Shown: in pieces, positions 11,238 to 20,101 of the stretch
Layout: each line of letters begins with the position of its first letter
Position numbering within the stretch: the stretch's first letter is position 1
Source: Ophiobolus disseminans
Taxonomy: Eukaryota > Ascomycota > Dothideomycetes > Pleosporales > Phaeosphaeriaceae
Reading direction: 5' to 3'
NCBI GenBank assembly: GCA_010093685.1
Contig: MU006250.1
Coordinates: 264,355 to 328,354 of the forward strand
Length of the DNA: 64,000 bases
Notes under the pieces: model-generated
The model's database searches: none
The model's input: only the letters and a program-made list of their open reading frames with translations
What the model was told of the DNA's origin: nothing
Translations under genes and position numbers: made by a program

Positions 11238-12356
11238 ATGGTTGCACGAATCGATTTGCTCGGGCCCGAGGGCGTTCACCGTGACTCAACTGGAGTCGAG
11301 AACGTATCACAGGTAAAGATCTGTTCCGCTTGCACCGAGGCTTGCGATTCAAATACTTTTCCACGTCTGGAAGGCTGTGAGCAGGATCCCAATATCTGCC
11401 GCGAGTGTTTCGCAGACTGGCTACGCGCCAAAGTCGGGCATACCGCTACTGTCAAAGACATCCAGTGCCCATGCCATGTCTAGACGTGGAAGGTTCCGTT
11501 CACTTGGGAGAACGTGAAAAAGTACGCTACGGACGAGACTTTCACACTGTGAGTCGCCAAGCCCTTCTAAAATAATTCATATCTACAAGAGATTGTTCTG
11601 ATATCAATAGGTTCGACAAACTCGCCACCCTAGAACACATCCTCGCAAAACCCGACTTCCGCTACTGCATCGGACCCAACTGTCCCAGCGGCCAGCTCCA
11701 CGATCCCACCAACACAATCTTCAAATGCGGAGCTTGTAGGCACCAGCATTGTACCGTGCATAACGTGTCTTTCCACTTCGGAGCGTCGTGTAAGCAATAT
11801 GATGATCGTGTCCGCGCGGAACATCAGTCCTCGAAAGACGACGAGGCGAGCAGTATGGAGGTGCGGCGCGTGAGCGTTGAGTGCCCTGGTGTGGGTTGTG
11901 GGGCGGGTATTATTAAGAGGGATGGGTGTGATCATATGACTTGTAAGTCTCAGCATTCCTTCGACATGCCGCGGATAGTTGACAGTCTCGATAAGTTCCC
12001 GATGTAAACTCGAATTCTGCTACATCTGCCGCGCACCGTATCGCGGCCGTGATGGTATCATCCTACGCGGAAATACTGCACACGCAGTATCTTGTAAATA
12101 CCATACCAAGAACCTGCTTTGACAATCACTGGCTGGGATCATCGTCTACGGTGCTCTTCCAAGGAGAGGTGTCGATGTTGCTGCACCCGCATTGTCCCTC
12201 AACGGCAGGGCTCCCAACGGCAGGGCTCCCAACGGTAGGGCTCCCAACGGCAGGGCTCCTAACGTGCAGCCCCCTCCGAATGCTTGGGGAAAGACGGAGT
12301 GGATTGTGGGTATACTAGCCATCGCTTTGATGACATTGACGCACAGCAAATCGTGA
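11238..12356 (+). pseudogene. RBR-type (RING-IBR-RING) E3 ubiquitin ligase, two in-frame stops
   Basis: RBR ligases transfer ubiquitin through a RING2 cysteine. RING1 begins KICSACTEAC and ends at QCPCHV; a TAG at 11481-11483 then interrupts, and the same frame continues with WKVPFTWENVKKYATDE. After an intron at 11549-11610 comes the IBR (CIGPNC, CGACRHQHC). RING2 starts CPGVGCGAGIIKRDGCDHMTC and resumes as RCKLEFCYICRAPYRG after a probable second intron near 11947. A TGA at 12120-12122 follows, yet the frame stays open for 78 more codons, encoding an APNGR repeat and a C-terminal hydrophobic segment (WIVGILAIALMTL). Both stops are explainable as C-to-T changes (CAG to TAG, CGA to TGA). It converges on the Argonaute relic, 24 bp away. 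The second intron could not be fixed with certainty. Readthrough or sequencing error is the alternative. Confidence 0.7.
12201..12260 (+). repeat. four tandem 15-bp repeats coding APNGR
   Basis: Four head-to-tail copies of AACGGCAGGGCTCCC with one mismatch in each of copies 3 and 4. In the frame of the RBR gene they encode repeated Asn-Gly-Arg-Ala-Pro. The unit is a multiple of three, so copy-number change would keep frame. Confidence 0.85.
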
Positions 12357-12380
12357 TCGCTCTGACCTGGGAACTGTACT

Positions 12381-13784
12381 TCAAGATCTGGTAAGCGTCA
12401 GAATGTTGCGAATGTACTTTGGATTCAGCGTCTTACCCTTGTAATACTTCGAAACGGTTGTGCCTCCATCATCTGAAGCGATAGTCCGCTTCCCATTTGG
12501 GTCGTTCGCGGCCTTTTCTAGTATAGTGAAGAATCTCTGGGTTGATGCAACGCAACCAAACTGCTGGAATGTCTTTGTACGAGGCAGCTCATCGTTCATG
12601 GAGTACCCCTGGTCTTTCGTTTCTGTGAACTCTTGGCGTTTGTAAGCGATTCTCACACGAGTACCTCGCAAGATTCTCCCTTGTAACGGTTTGGGCTCTG
12701 CCCAGACACACTCTAGTACAAGTTGGGATAGCTCATGTACGGCTATCTATATATGTAGCCCTGCCCACCTCAGATAGTCAACTCAACGCAGTCCTCCCTT
12801 CCACGCACCGTCACATCCCTGCGTAGCGTTTCTGGTTCCGCATTGTGCCTTCTTCCTTGGAGACCACCACAACGTCTAGTAGCTGCGAGACCAACACAGG
12901 GTTGAGGAAGGCAGTTGTCGCGGCATTGATATTGAGCAAAGGACCTTGAAGACACGGTCTGATTGAGGTGTAGTAGTCTCGGACGGCACGCAGGCCCAAG
13001 TCACCTCTCTCATTCTTCATTCGCGTGAACGCATCATCGCGATAGAATTTATTAGCTCCGAGTTGAGTGACCGACCGCTTGGTGCTATTGCTGTGCTGTC
13101 GAATGTATCGGGCCACGAAAGCATTCAAGGCTCGAATATGATCCGAAACTTCTGTGATCGGTGCGCTCTGGAGATCATGGCGGATGTTCTCGAGTGAGGT
13201 GCTGAACTTGACTGTTGCATACACCCCTTCGTATTGTTTTCCGTCTAGTAAACGACAAGAAACCTTTGTAGTATCCCATTCCGACATCTCGTCTGTGGGA
13301 CCCTTGAGGGCAGCTGAGCACCAAAGATCTTTGTAATCCGTCGCCCAAGAAAGATTTTCGGCATTGAGACCTAGAGCGTTGACCGATTGCAAAGCATCAA
13401 AGATGAGCTTGATCTCGCTTTTCTTGTTCAGCTCAACCAGGGCGTTCGGCGTCTTTGGATTCAAGCTGGGTCGCCAGAAGGTCAACGAATACACCTCAAC
13501 TTGTCGGGAATCTGTAGTGCTTGTACGTAGTTGGAGATAACTTCTAGTTCACCTTTCTGGGCTGGGTCGTCCACCAATGTTGTCTTGACAGTAGGAACGC
13601 CATTCTTGGGTAGCACAAGGTGTGGGGCTGGCCGTGTGGTATCTTTAACATGGAGTAATTTTCCAAGATCCGGGGCTGCGATAGGTGATTTGCTTTGGAA
13701 GGCTTTGGGCTTGTTGCTGGCTCCACTCGATGTCCCTTTACCAGCAGGGCCGCTACCGCCCTTCCCTTTCCCTTTGGGGGGCAT
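12381..13784 (-). pseudogene. Argonaute-like gene, N-L1-PAZ only, split by an LTR insertion
   Basis: Argonautes bind small RNAs for silencing. A Gly/Lys-rich start (MPPKGKGKGGSG) precedes an N domain. A 41- or 53-nt GT-AG intron at about 13501-13555 joins it to VEVYSLTFWRP. DUF1785/L1 is clear from YYTSIRPCLQGPLLNINA and TAFLNPVLVSQLL. The frame stops at 12811 inside an inserted 134-bp element; removing that element plus one 5-bp duplication joins KRYAG to RILRGTRVRIAYKRQ without a frame change, reconstructing the L1-PAZ linker. The PAZ part runs to KYYKGKTLNPKY, then stops at 12381. No MID or PIWI domain follows; instead the convergent RBR gene begins 25 bp away. So it is doubly broken: truncated 3' and interrupted. 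Confidence 0.8.
12682..12815 (+). mobile_element. 134-bp solo LTR (family A) inside the Argonaute gene
   Basis: It starts TGTAACGG and ends CCGTCACA, near-perfect short inverted termini with the TG...CA ends of LTRs. It is flanked by a 5-bp direct duplication TCCCT (12677-12681 and 12816-12820). It contains a TATA-like string TATATATG. A second copy of the same family lies at 54695-54831 in opposite orientation, with its own 5-bp duplication. No internal retroelement region is linked, so it is a solo LTR or a very small non-autonomous element. Confidence 0.88.
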
Positions 13785-14392
13785 GAAAATCTCAATAATC
13801 CGAAGTGAAACTCAAAGAAGGGCAACTGTTATTTTGTAAGAAGTCAAGAGTGGATCACAACTGCTCGTGAGGATCGATAATGCGAGAACTCTGCCACGAT
13901 TCGAGACCTTCATATACCGAACTCTATCCATCATCAAACTAACAAAGCAAACGAATCGGCGCTTAGGAAAACCGTGCATCTCGCTTGATGGCCTACAAGC
14001 GACTTGCTCCGTTGTGTTGGTGTACTAACAATCTGACTGCTTGATCAAACGATTGACAGGGAAGCGGTAGAAAGTGAGACTCACAAAGCTTGTGTGAAGC
14101 CGACGAGGCCACGTGAGGTTCGATTCAAGCATAGTAAAGATTTGTGGCGCGCAGATGACGACTGGAGAAAGCGGCAAATGAGCGCAATCGAAGCGGTGAT
14201 AGCAAATATCGACCATCGTCAGGTGAACGATTCTAGAGCTGGATCAGTGTGAGCTGTTTATGAAGTTTATAGAAAAGCGATGCTGACGATGAGGAGTGAG
14301 CGGAATCCGTCAAACATTATGATTTTCGAAGCCTGAAGGTCAACGAGACCAATCCACATAGTGTCTGTCGGACAATGCGCGAATCCATCACC
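13785..14392. other. intergenic gap
   Basis: This is the upstream region of the Argonaute relic and downstream region of the DUF1993 gene. No convincing frame, repeat or RNA was seen. Confidence 0.4.
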
Positions 14393-15004
14393 CTACTCAT
14401 CCGCCTTCTTCACAAACTCCACATTCAAAAGACCCGCTCCATTCAAGAAATCAAACTTTCCAAGCGGCACACCCTTCATCCTGAGGATGTCATACGCAGT
14501 CACGACATGAAACCTATCAATCATCAGTCCTTAGTCAAACATTTTACTCAACGGATCTACTCACCAAAAATTCGGCTGCGCATGGACGGTAACATACTCC
14601 AGCGTCGGAAACGTAATCTGAATCGCCCCTTGCCTCACCTTCAACGTAACCTCCGCGCCCTCGCGGCCCTCGAACAGCTTCGCATCCACGCCCTCGAGAT
14701 ACGCAATCGTGCGCTTGATGCGATCCAGTAGCTCGGGGAACGTCTTTTCTTCGTCTGGAAGTGTCAATTTTTCGATGTCGGGGTTGACGTTGGGTGGTAT
14801 GCTTTTTGCGGCGTCGGTGAAGCGCTGGATTTGCTCGGTGAAATTGAGCATGTCGGGTGCGAGGCGGGTCGTGAGGTAGTCATTGGGATCGTGGCCTTGG
14901 GATTCGATGTGTGCTACGCCTTTGGTGATGAAGGCGTGTGCGTTGTTGAGGCCTCTGATGACGGACCTGAGGGCGAGTGTGTGATATGCGACGGCTAATG
15001 TCAT
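14393..15004 (-). CDS. DUF1993-family protein
   Basis: A small, probably cytosolic helical protein of the DUF1993 family (found in bacteria and fungi, function unknown). Two exons (14565-15004, 14393-14513) with a 51-nt GT-AG intron splitting a Trp codon give 186 residues. Family features: N-terminal helix with LRSVIRGLNNAHAF, a middle LLDRIKRTIAYLEGVD segment, then FPTLEYVTVHAQPNFWFHVVTAYDILRMKGVPLGKFDFLNG at the end. Length matches the family. Nothing in the context suggests a pathway. Confidence 0.85.
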
Positions 15005-15628
15005 GATGGAGGCGAGTACTGTTGCTGGGGGCGAATCCGAGGTGGAGGGTCAGGCTATGGTGTTGAGATGGATGGAGATGGCGCTGCTTTTATAGGTGGT
15101 AGTAAGGCGCCCATTCCCGTTGAAGTGCTACATTACAGGCGCCCTGGCTTTCATGCAGAGCCTGGAAAGCGGCTGAACAACAACTCCAGCAGATTGTCTC
15201 GTCTGACCGCATACAAGTCTAGTTCGCCGTGCATTCAACTGCAGCTTTGGCAACGTGTAAGCATCGCCATTCTTGATGCCTAGCGGTGTGGCTTAAACAT
15301 GGAAGGACTATACACCGGATACGAAGTCGGACTTTCTCATCCTCCGATTAGAAATCAAGCGCACCGGAAAAGGCATAACCCAGACCTGCATCCAATCAGC
15401 GCACCACCTCGGCATCGGAACATCGCGAGCGTCCGATGGTTATTCGAGAGCGAATTTGCGCCGAATCCGTGCTGAAAGCGAGGTACGAACAGGGCATGTA
15501 TTTAATTGATGGAATATTTGTGACGAGAACCACGCTGACGTATTGGGTGTTGTTAAAGCGTGCGCCCTTCGATGACAACATACACCTCGGAGGGAAACGC
15601 AGATAATCATGGGTTAGAAGAGACAAGT
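15005..15628. other. intergenic gap
   Basis: No gene or repeat was recognised between the DUF1993 gene and the GH76 gene. Confidence 0.4.
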
Positions 15629-16954
15629 TTACACCACAAACCACTGCACCACAACATCAGCAACCAGCGCATCCATAGCACTTCCCTGCGTACTTGCATT
15701 CGCTTTCCCAATATACTCGGCCCAATTCACACTAAACACCATCCGTCCCTCCTGGTCCAGTGTTCTATCATTCTGCCAAATACTTTCCGCGTTCCTACGA
15801 ATAACGTCTGAAAATCCCTCATCCGGCGCCATTCTGTGCAGCGTGACTAAATTGCGCATGAATATGCCTTTGAATTGAGCTCCGTCAGGCCCGCAATCAT
15901 CCTCTTCGCATTCATCATGTATAATGCCACGCTCATCTGATAGAGCATCGAGAGCGGCGTGCGCAGTTCGGATTGCGAGGGGGATGTAGGTCGGGTCTGG
16001 TGTTGCGTGATGCAGTTCGACGAGGCCGCCGATGATGACGCCCTGGTTGTAACTCCACACGACACCGTTGTTGTTCTCGCAAGCTGCATTCAAGCCATCA
16101 TTGATGGTGCCCTTCTCATTTAGCATGCCGCTTCCCACAAACCAACTCAGTGAACGTTTCGCCCAGTTTGTGTAGTGGTTTGCGTTACTAGCCCGATTGG
16201 CGAGGTGTGCAGCTGTGCTAAAGAAGAGTTCGTTTGCGATGGCGTTGACGTAGCTGGAAGTCATGTTCCAGTATATGCCGCCATTGTGGCATGTCGTTGG
16301 CCAGGACTTCGTAACGGCGCCGAAGATGCCTTCAGCAAGGTGGAGGTAAGCCTCGTTGTGGGTTACATCGTACGCATTGATCCAGGCGAGGGCCCACCAG
16401 AGATCATCGTCGTAGTAGCCATCAAGGAAGTGGTAGGGGTTCAGCGTGTGTTGCACGGAGGAAGAGCTGGTCACTTGAGCGCCGAGAGAGGCGAAGTCGG
16501 GATGGGAGCTTGACGTAGAATAGTCGGATGGGTAGACTATGTGAGGAGCATGCGTGCGCGAGTCAAAGAATTTGTAGTATCCTGATCCACTGCCCTGTTG
16601 ATTGATTCTCGCGGAAGAATGGTTCCCAGGAAGTTCCGCGATGGGATTCGGGTTTTTTACCGGTGCTCGATGGGCCGCGACTGCAAACACCGTCCGTGCG
16701 AGTTCCTGTAGTTCTGTACTTTGCGGGTTCGTCTTTGCAAAATTCGCAATTGTAGTGAGGATGTTAGCGCCGTTCCACCACCCAGTCGTGTCCCAGAGTC
16801 CGGAAGTCTTGTTGTACCATTGCTCCAAACCATCCCACGCGTCTTCCACGCGCTTGGCGGGATCATGAACGATGTTGGGTTCGCTTTGCGCAGATGAGTT
16901 AGAAACCAAAAACGTTCCAACAAGAAGCAGATGATAGAAACACGGCAGTAGCAT
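15629..16954 (-). CDS. secreted glycoside hydrolase family 76 (alpha-1,6-mannanase-like)
   Basis: GH76 enzymes cleave alpha-1,6-mannose backbones; fungal members remodel cell-wall mannan and GPI-glycans. Intronless, 441 residues from the Met at 16954, chosen because it begins a signal peptide (MLLPCFYHLLLVGTFLVSNS); an upstream in-frame Met at 17023 is possible. Catalytic Asp pair motif YYDDDLWWALAWI is near residue 180. Other family blocks are WYNKTSGLWDTTGWWNGAN, HNGGIYWN, SYVNAIANELF and VVWSYNQGVIIGGL. Unlike DFG5/DCW1 there is no obvious C-terminal GPI-anchor tail, so it is likely released. It lies next to a Zn2Cys6 regulator in the same orientation, but a functional link is not shown. 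Confidence 0.9.
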   Translation of the reverse strand: MLLPCFYHLLLVGTFLVSNSSAQSEPNIVHDPAKRVEDAWDGLEQWYNKTSGLWDTTGWWNGANILTTIANFAKTNPQSTELQELARTVFAVAAHRAPVKNPNPIAELPGNHSSARINQQGSGSGYYKFFDSRTHAPHIVYPSDYSTSSSHPDFASLGAQVTSSSSVQHTLNPYHFLDGYYDDDLWWALAWINAYDVTHNEAYLHLAEGIFGAVTKSWPTTCHNGGIYWNMTSSYVNAIANELFFSTAAHLANRASNANHYTNWAKRSLSWFVGSGMLNEKGTINDGLNAACENNNGVVWSYNQGVIIGGLVELHHATPDPTYIPLAIRTAHAALDALSDERGIIHDECEEDDCGPDGAQFKGIFMRNLVTLHRMAPDEGFSDVIRRNAESIWQNDRTLDQEGRMVFSVNWAEYIGKANASTQGSAMDALVADVVVQWFVV

Positions 16955-17685
16955 GACGCGGGTGTCAAGAGAGAAAAGCGATGTTTGGAGGAATACACGA
17001 GAATGACTTGGGGCCGATGACAATGCACTCCAATATCAATGAGTTTAAGCGGATCAAAGTTCTTAAAGTGAGATAGTAAGGTAGCGTGCTGCTCTTAACC
17101 GCTCCTGAACATGTTGCACATCGTGCTATCGTGCTTTTTGCAGACCGGTCGTCGAGAAAGAACCTTCCGCAACTGGAAGGGCTGACACCTTCCCAGTTCC
17201 ACCATGAAAGAAAGAGCGGTGGATGGAAGAAGCTGCATTTTCATACCTGGTTGCAACATTTAGAGGTACCTGGCCCCCAACAAGGCGTTCTCTTACACCT
17301 GCGTGGTCGAGATATTCATGCAGTACACCCAGTGATGCGTGCGAAGGCAAGCCCGGGTGAGGACGTGCAGGAACTGTAGTGCACAGGAGCAGTAAGATGG
17401 AGGAAGGTACACGCATTGCGGAGGCACAAGAGTACCTAGCCTTAAGGTGGGTGCGTGATGACGACAATGACTTTCGAATACAGTGCCATTATCGAACGAG
17501 TGAGCTTATGTGGCGTGAATGTTCGGATGCATGAGTTGGCTGCGTTTCACTGATGTTGCTGATCGACGCTTGATGATGTGAGACAAGTACCCCACCATTT
17601 GGGTCAGCAAACCGAGCCAATGACGCGTTGCGGCCGGAAACAAGAGCCGTTGCATCATGTGACCAGCCACGGATAAAAAATTCGC
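16955..17685. other. intergenic gap
   Basis: This is the GH76 promoter side and the 3' flank of the regulator gene. Overlapping short frames only; no supported gene. Confidence 0.4.
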
Positions 17686-19359
17686 TCAAGCGATCAGGAT
17701 ATCGCTCCCGAACTCTTTCACCTCCTCGACCCAGCAGTTCTCCTCGCCGTCTTTGCCTTGGTCTATATACCTCCATATGGCTTCGAGTACCCGTTTGGAA
17801 GTATGAAGATAACCCCAGAACATGATGCCATAGAGCTTGTCGAGGGTGTTCATGATCCACTCGCGCTGCGTAGCGTCTCTTGACTCGGCACCGGCCATGA
17901 AGAGAGGCCAGCATATAGATTTGAAAAGCGCATCGCCTGGCTTGAGATACGAAATCTGGTGAACAACATCGTCGGCAAGGGCCGTAAGATTGACGATGGC
18001 GGAATCGCTAGCTGGATCGATGAGTGGATTCGAAGATGGCAGTACGCGCGCAAGATATATACAGACCGCAGAGCGATGAGCTGCCGCAATGCGTATGCGT
18101 TGTTCGATGTCTTCTAAGGGAGAAGCAGGCTCAAATTCACAAGACCACGCAATGGGATCAAAGTCGAGCGCGCGATGTAGAAGGATCCCAATCTTCTCTT
18201 CGATGCTCCAATAAATCTCGTCCGTGCATGACACAGTCCTACTCGGTAGTGCAAAGGACTCGATCATCAGACGAAGAAGTGGGCTCGGGCAAGATAGGTA
18301 GTTGTTCGTTTCGGCGTATTGCAGAATAGGTTCCAGCTCGATGGTGTCTGGGATGAATGTAGGCATAGCGGTAAAGCTGAAGGTAGAGCCAAGTATGTAG
18401 AAAACGAGGAAATCCGACAGGACAGTCTTTCGTAGCCTGCTCATAGGATTTTGTAGGTATGGCGGTTCGCCAAGGAGCCTGATGAGTCTCAGAGCACCGT
18501 CCATATGCACTCTCCACTTGTCGCGCCCCGACTCAACGAGTGCATAATTGACAAACAAAAGGATCGTAACCAAGATCAAGTCTATGTTCGACTCATCTAC
18601 GGTTGCGACGCTCTGTGCCAGTAACGACAGCGCTTGCTGCTTTGCAACCAGCGCATCACGAAACGAGGACTTGAACGGCGCACCGAAACAGTTGGCAGGC
18701 TGATGATATGGCGCAATGGCTGAGTTGCTATCCGCTTGATATGCCGACTGTTGCATCGGATTGCGCGAGATATTGAACACGTGCGAGGCCGAATTTGCTA
18801 CCATGATATGGAGCAGGAGCGGATATGCCGACGTCGCGGGCACGAGATTGCGTATCGGGTTCCTATCCGGTGAATCGTAAACGACCATGACATCGCATAG
18901 CTGCGTTGCGAAGTGGTGCAGGTAGTAACGCGAGTGATGGTCGAGGTCGCTCACTAGCGGATCAGCCAATGCCGGCTGAACAGTCAATGCCATCTCTTCT
19001 TCTTGTTGCTCCGCTGCAGCCGCGGTCACTTCATCTTGAAGTTTAGTTATCGCGTGGAAATCGGTATGCACGTGTTGTTGAGATTGCCCGAGGTCGTTGT
19101 CCCACACCAAGGAAGGTGCGCCGTGAGTCTTGGCTTCCTTCTTCATCTCTTCACCTGCATGCTCACTGTACGACTTTCCCATCATCTTCCCGCGGCTCGC
19201 AACCCCACTGTTCCACTTGAACAGCTTGCCGTAGCCCAAGCACTCCGTACCCGAGGACGAGCATTTCTGGCAGCTCGGTAAGGACCGGTCGCACCTCCAT
19301 CGTCGCTTCCGGCAATTGTGGCAGGCTTTGGTGGGAAGGTTAAATGCTGCGATGCTCAT
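17686..19359 (-). CDS. Zn2Cys6 transcription factor (Fungal_trans_2 type)
   Basis: Nuclear DNA-binding regulator, 557 residues, single exon. The N terminus carries the binuclear cluster CHNCRKRRWRCDRSLPSCQK continuing C-x6-C (spacing CX2CX6CX6CX2CX6C, residues 13-40), followed by the LGYGKLFKWNSGVASRGKM block typical of the Fungal_trans_2 (PF11951) group. The rest is a helical middle-homology region with LVTILLFVNYALVESGRDKW and WRVHMDGALRLIRLLG. It is divergent from an MFS pump (start codons 742 bp apart), the arrangement commonly seen when the regulator controls its neighbour. Target genes are unknown. Confidence 0.92.
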   Translation of the reverse strand: MSIAAFNLPTKACHNCRKRRWRCDRSLPSCQKCSSSGTECLGYGKLFKWNSGVASRGKMMGKSYSEHAGEEMKKEAKTHGAPSLVWDNDLGQSQQHVHTDFHAITKLQDEVTAAAAEQQEEEMALTVQPALADPLVSDLDHHSRYYLHHFATQLCDVMVVYDSPDRNPIRNLVPATSAYPLLLHIMVANSASHVFNISRNPMQQSAYQADSNSAIAPYHQPANCFGAPFKSSFRDALVAKQQALSLLAQSVATVDESNIDLILVTILLFVNYALVESGRDKWRVHMDGALRLIRLLGEPPYLQNPMSRLRKTVLSDFLVFYILGSTFSFTAMPTFIPDTIELEPILQYAETNNYLSCPSPLLRLMIESFALPSRTVSCTDEIYWSIEEKIGILLHRALDFDPIAWSCEFEPASPLEDIEQRIRIAAAHRSAVCIYLARVLPSSNPLIDPASDSAIVNLTALADDVVHQISYLKPGDALFKSICWPLFMAGAESRDATQREWIMNTLDKLYGIMFWGYLHTSKRVLEAIWRYIDQGKDGEENCWVEEVKEFGSDILIA

Positions 19360-20101
19360 TGGATGTGCGCCATGCGAGGTGTGTCGTACTTTGTCCTAGA
19401 GAGGAGGAAACGGTAGCTTGAAGATGCGCGCAGTTCTTTGTGGGGATAGCTTGGTCTTCTCCGCGACTACGTCGGATGCAGATTACTAATAGTTTCAGCG
19501 CTTGTCTGGTGTCGCTAGCTCTGGATTTCGCCACCACATGTCTTCGATAACCGGGGAAAGTCGCTCCTCGGAACGCTTTCCGACGACGTTATTTGACAGG
19601 GCGACATGTGATCAAAAACAGAAACAATACATTCAGCATCCTGCGAAGAAAATGTTGAAGACTATGAGAGTCGACGTGAGGAGAGATCTGCAATCACTAC
19701 TTTTAGCGACCATTGTTCTCGCTTCGGCACAACTCAGATGCGCAACTGGTTCATTGACCGCATCCTTCGATTTTGATCAACCATTGACACGCTAACTGCA
19801 TTGAGCAGCCAAGACACATCTCCTGCATGAATGGTCCACATCGCGTCGCCTCTTGGGCAGACGTCACAGTCACGACTCGGAAAGGCATTTCCTTCACAAG
19901 TCAGTTTCTAAGCAGCATGTCGTCTACAGCGCCCTTCGGCAGCATTGGCGGTCGTCACGGAGTCCGCTGCACGATATATAGAAAGAGAAGGAACGTTGGG
20001 AAAGTAACTTGAACAGATCAAAGGGGCTTATCATATTTTGCTGCTCCTGTCTATTATTCGTAGCGACTTTCAGGCGCTCCAGTCTCAGAACTTCGACCAA
20101 A
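19360..20101. promoter_or_regulatory. divergent promoter between Zn2Cys6 factor and MFS pump
   Basis: This 742-bp region lies between two divergent start codons. A TATATA string at about 19974-19980 lies upstream of the MFS ATG. Several CGG triplets are present, as expected for Zn2Cys6 targets, but no clear paired site was established. The regulatory role is inferred from the layout. Confidence 0.4.

Noticed and set aside
12201..12260. CRISPR-like array
   Set aside because: Only four directly adjacent 15-bp units without spacers; an ordinary coding minisatellite.
12720..12820. Explaining the break in the Argonaute frame as a normal intron
   Set aside because: The inserted block has a second copy at 54695, LTR ends and exact 5-bp target duplications in both places.
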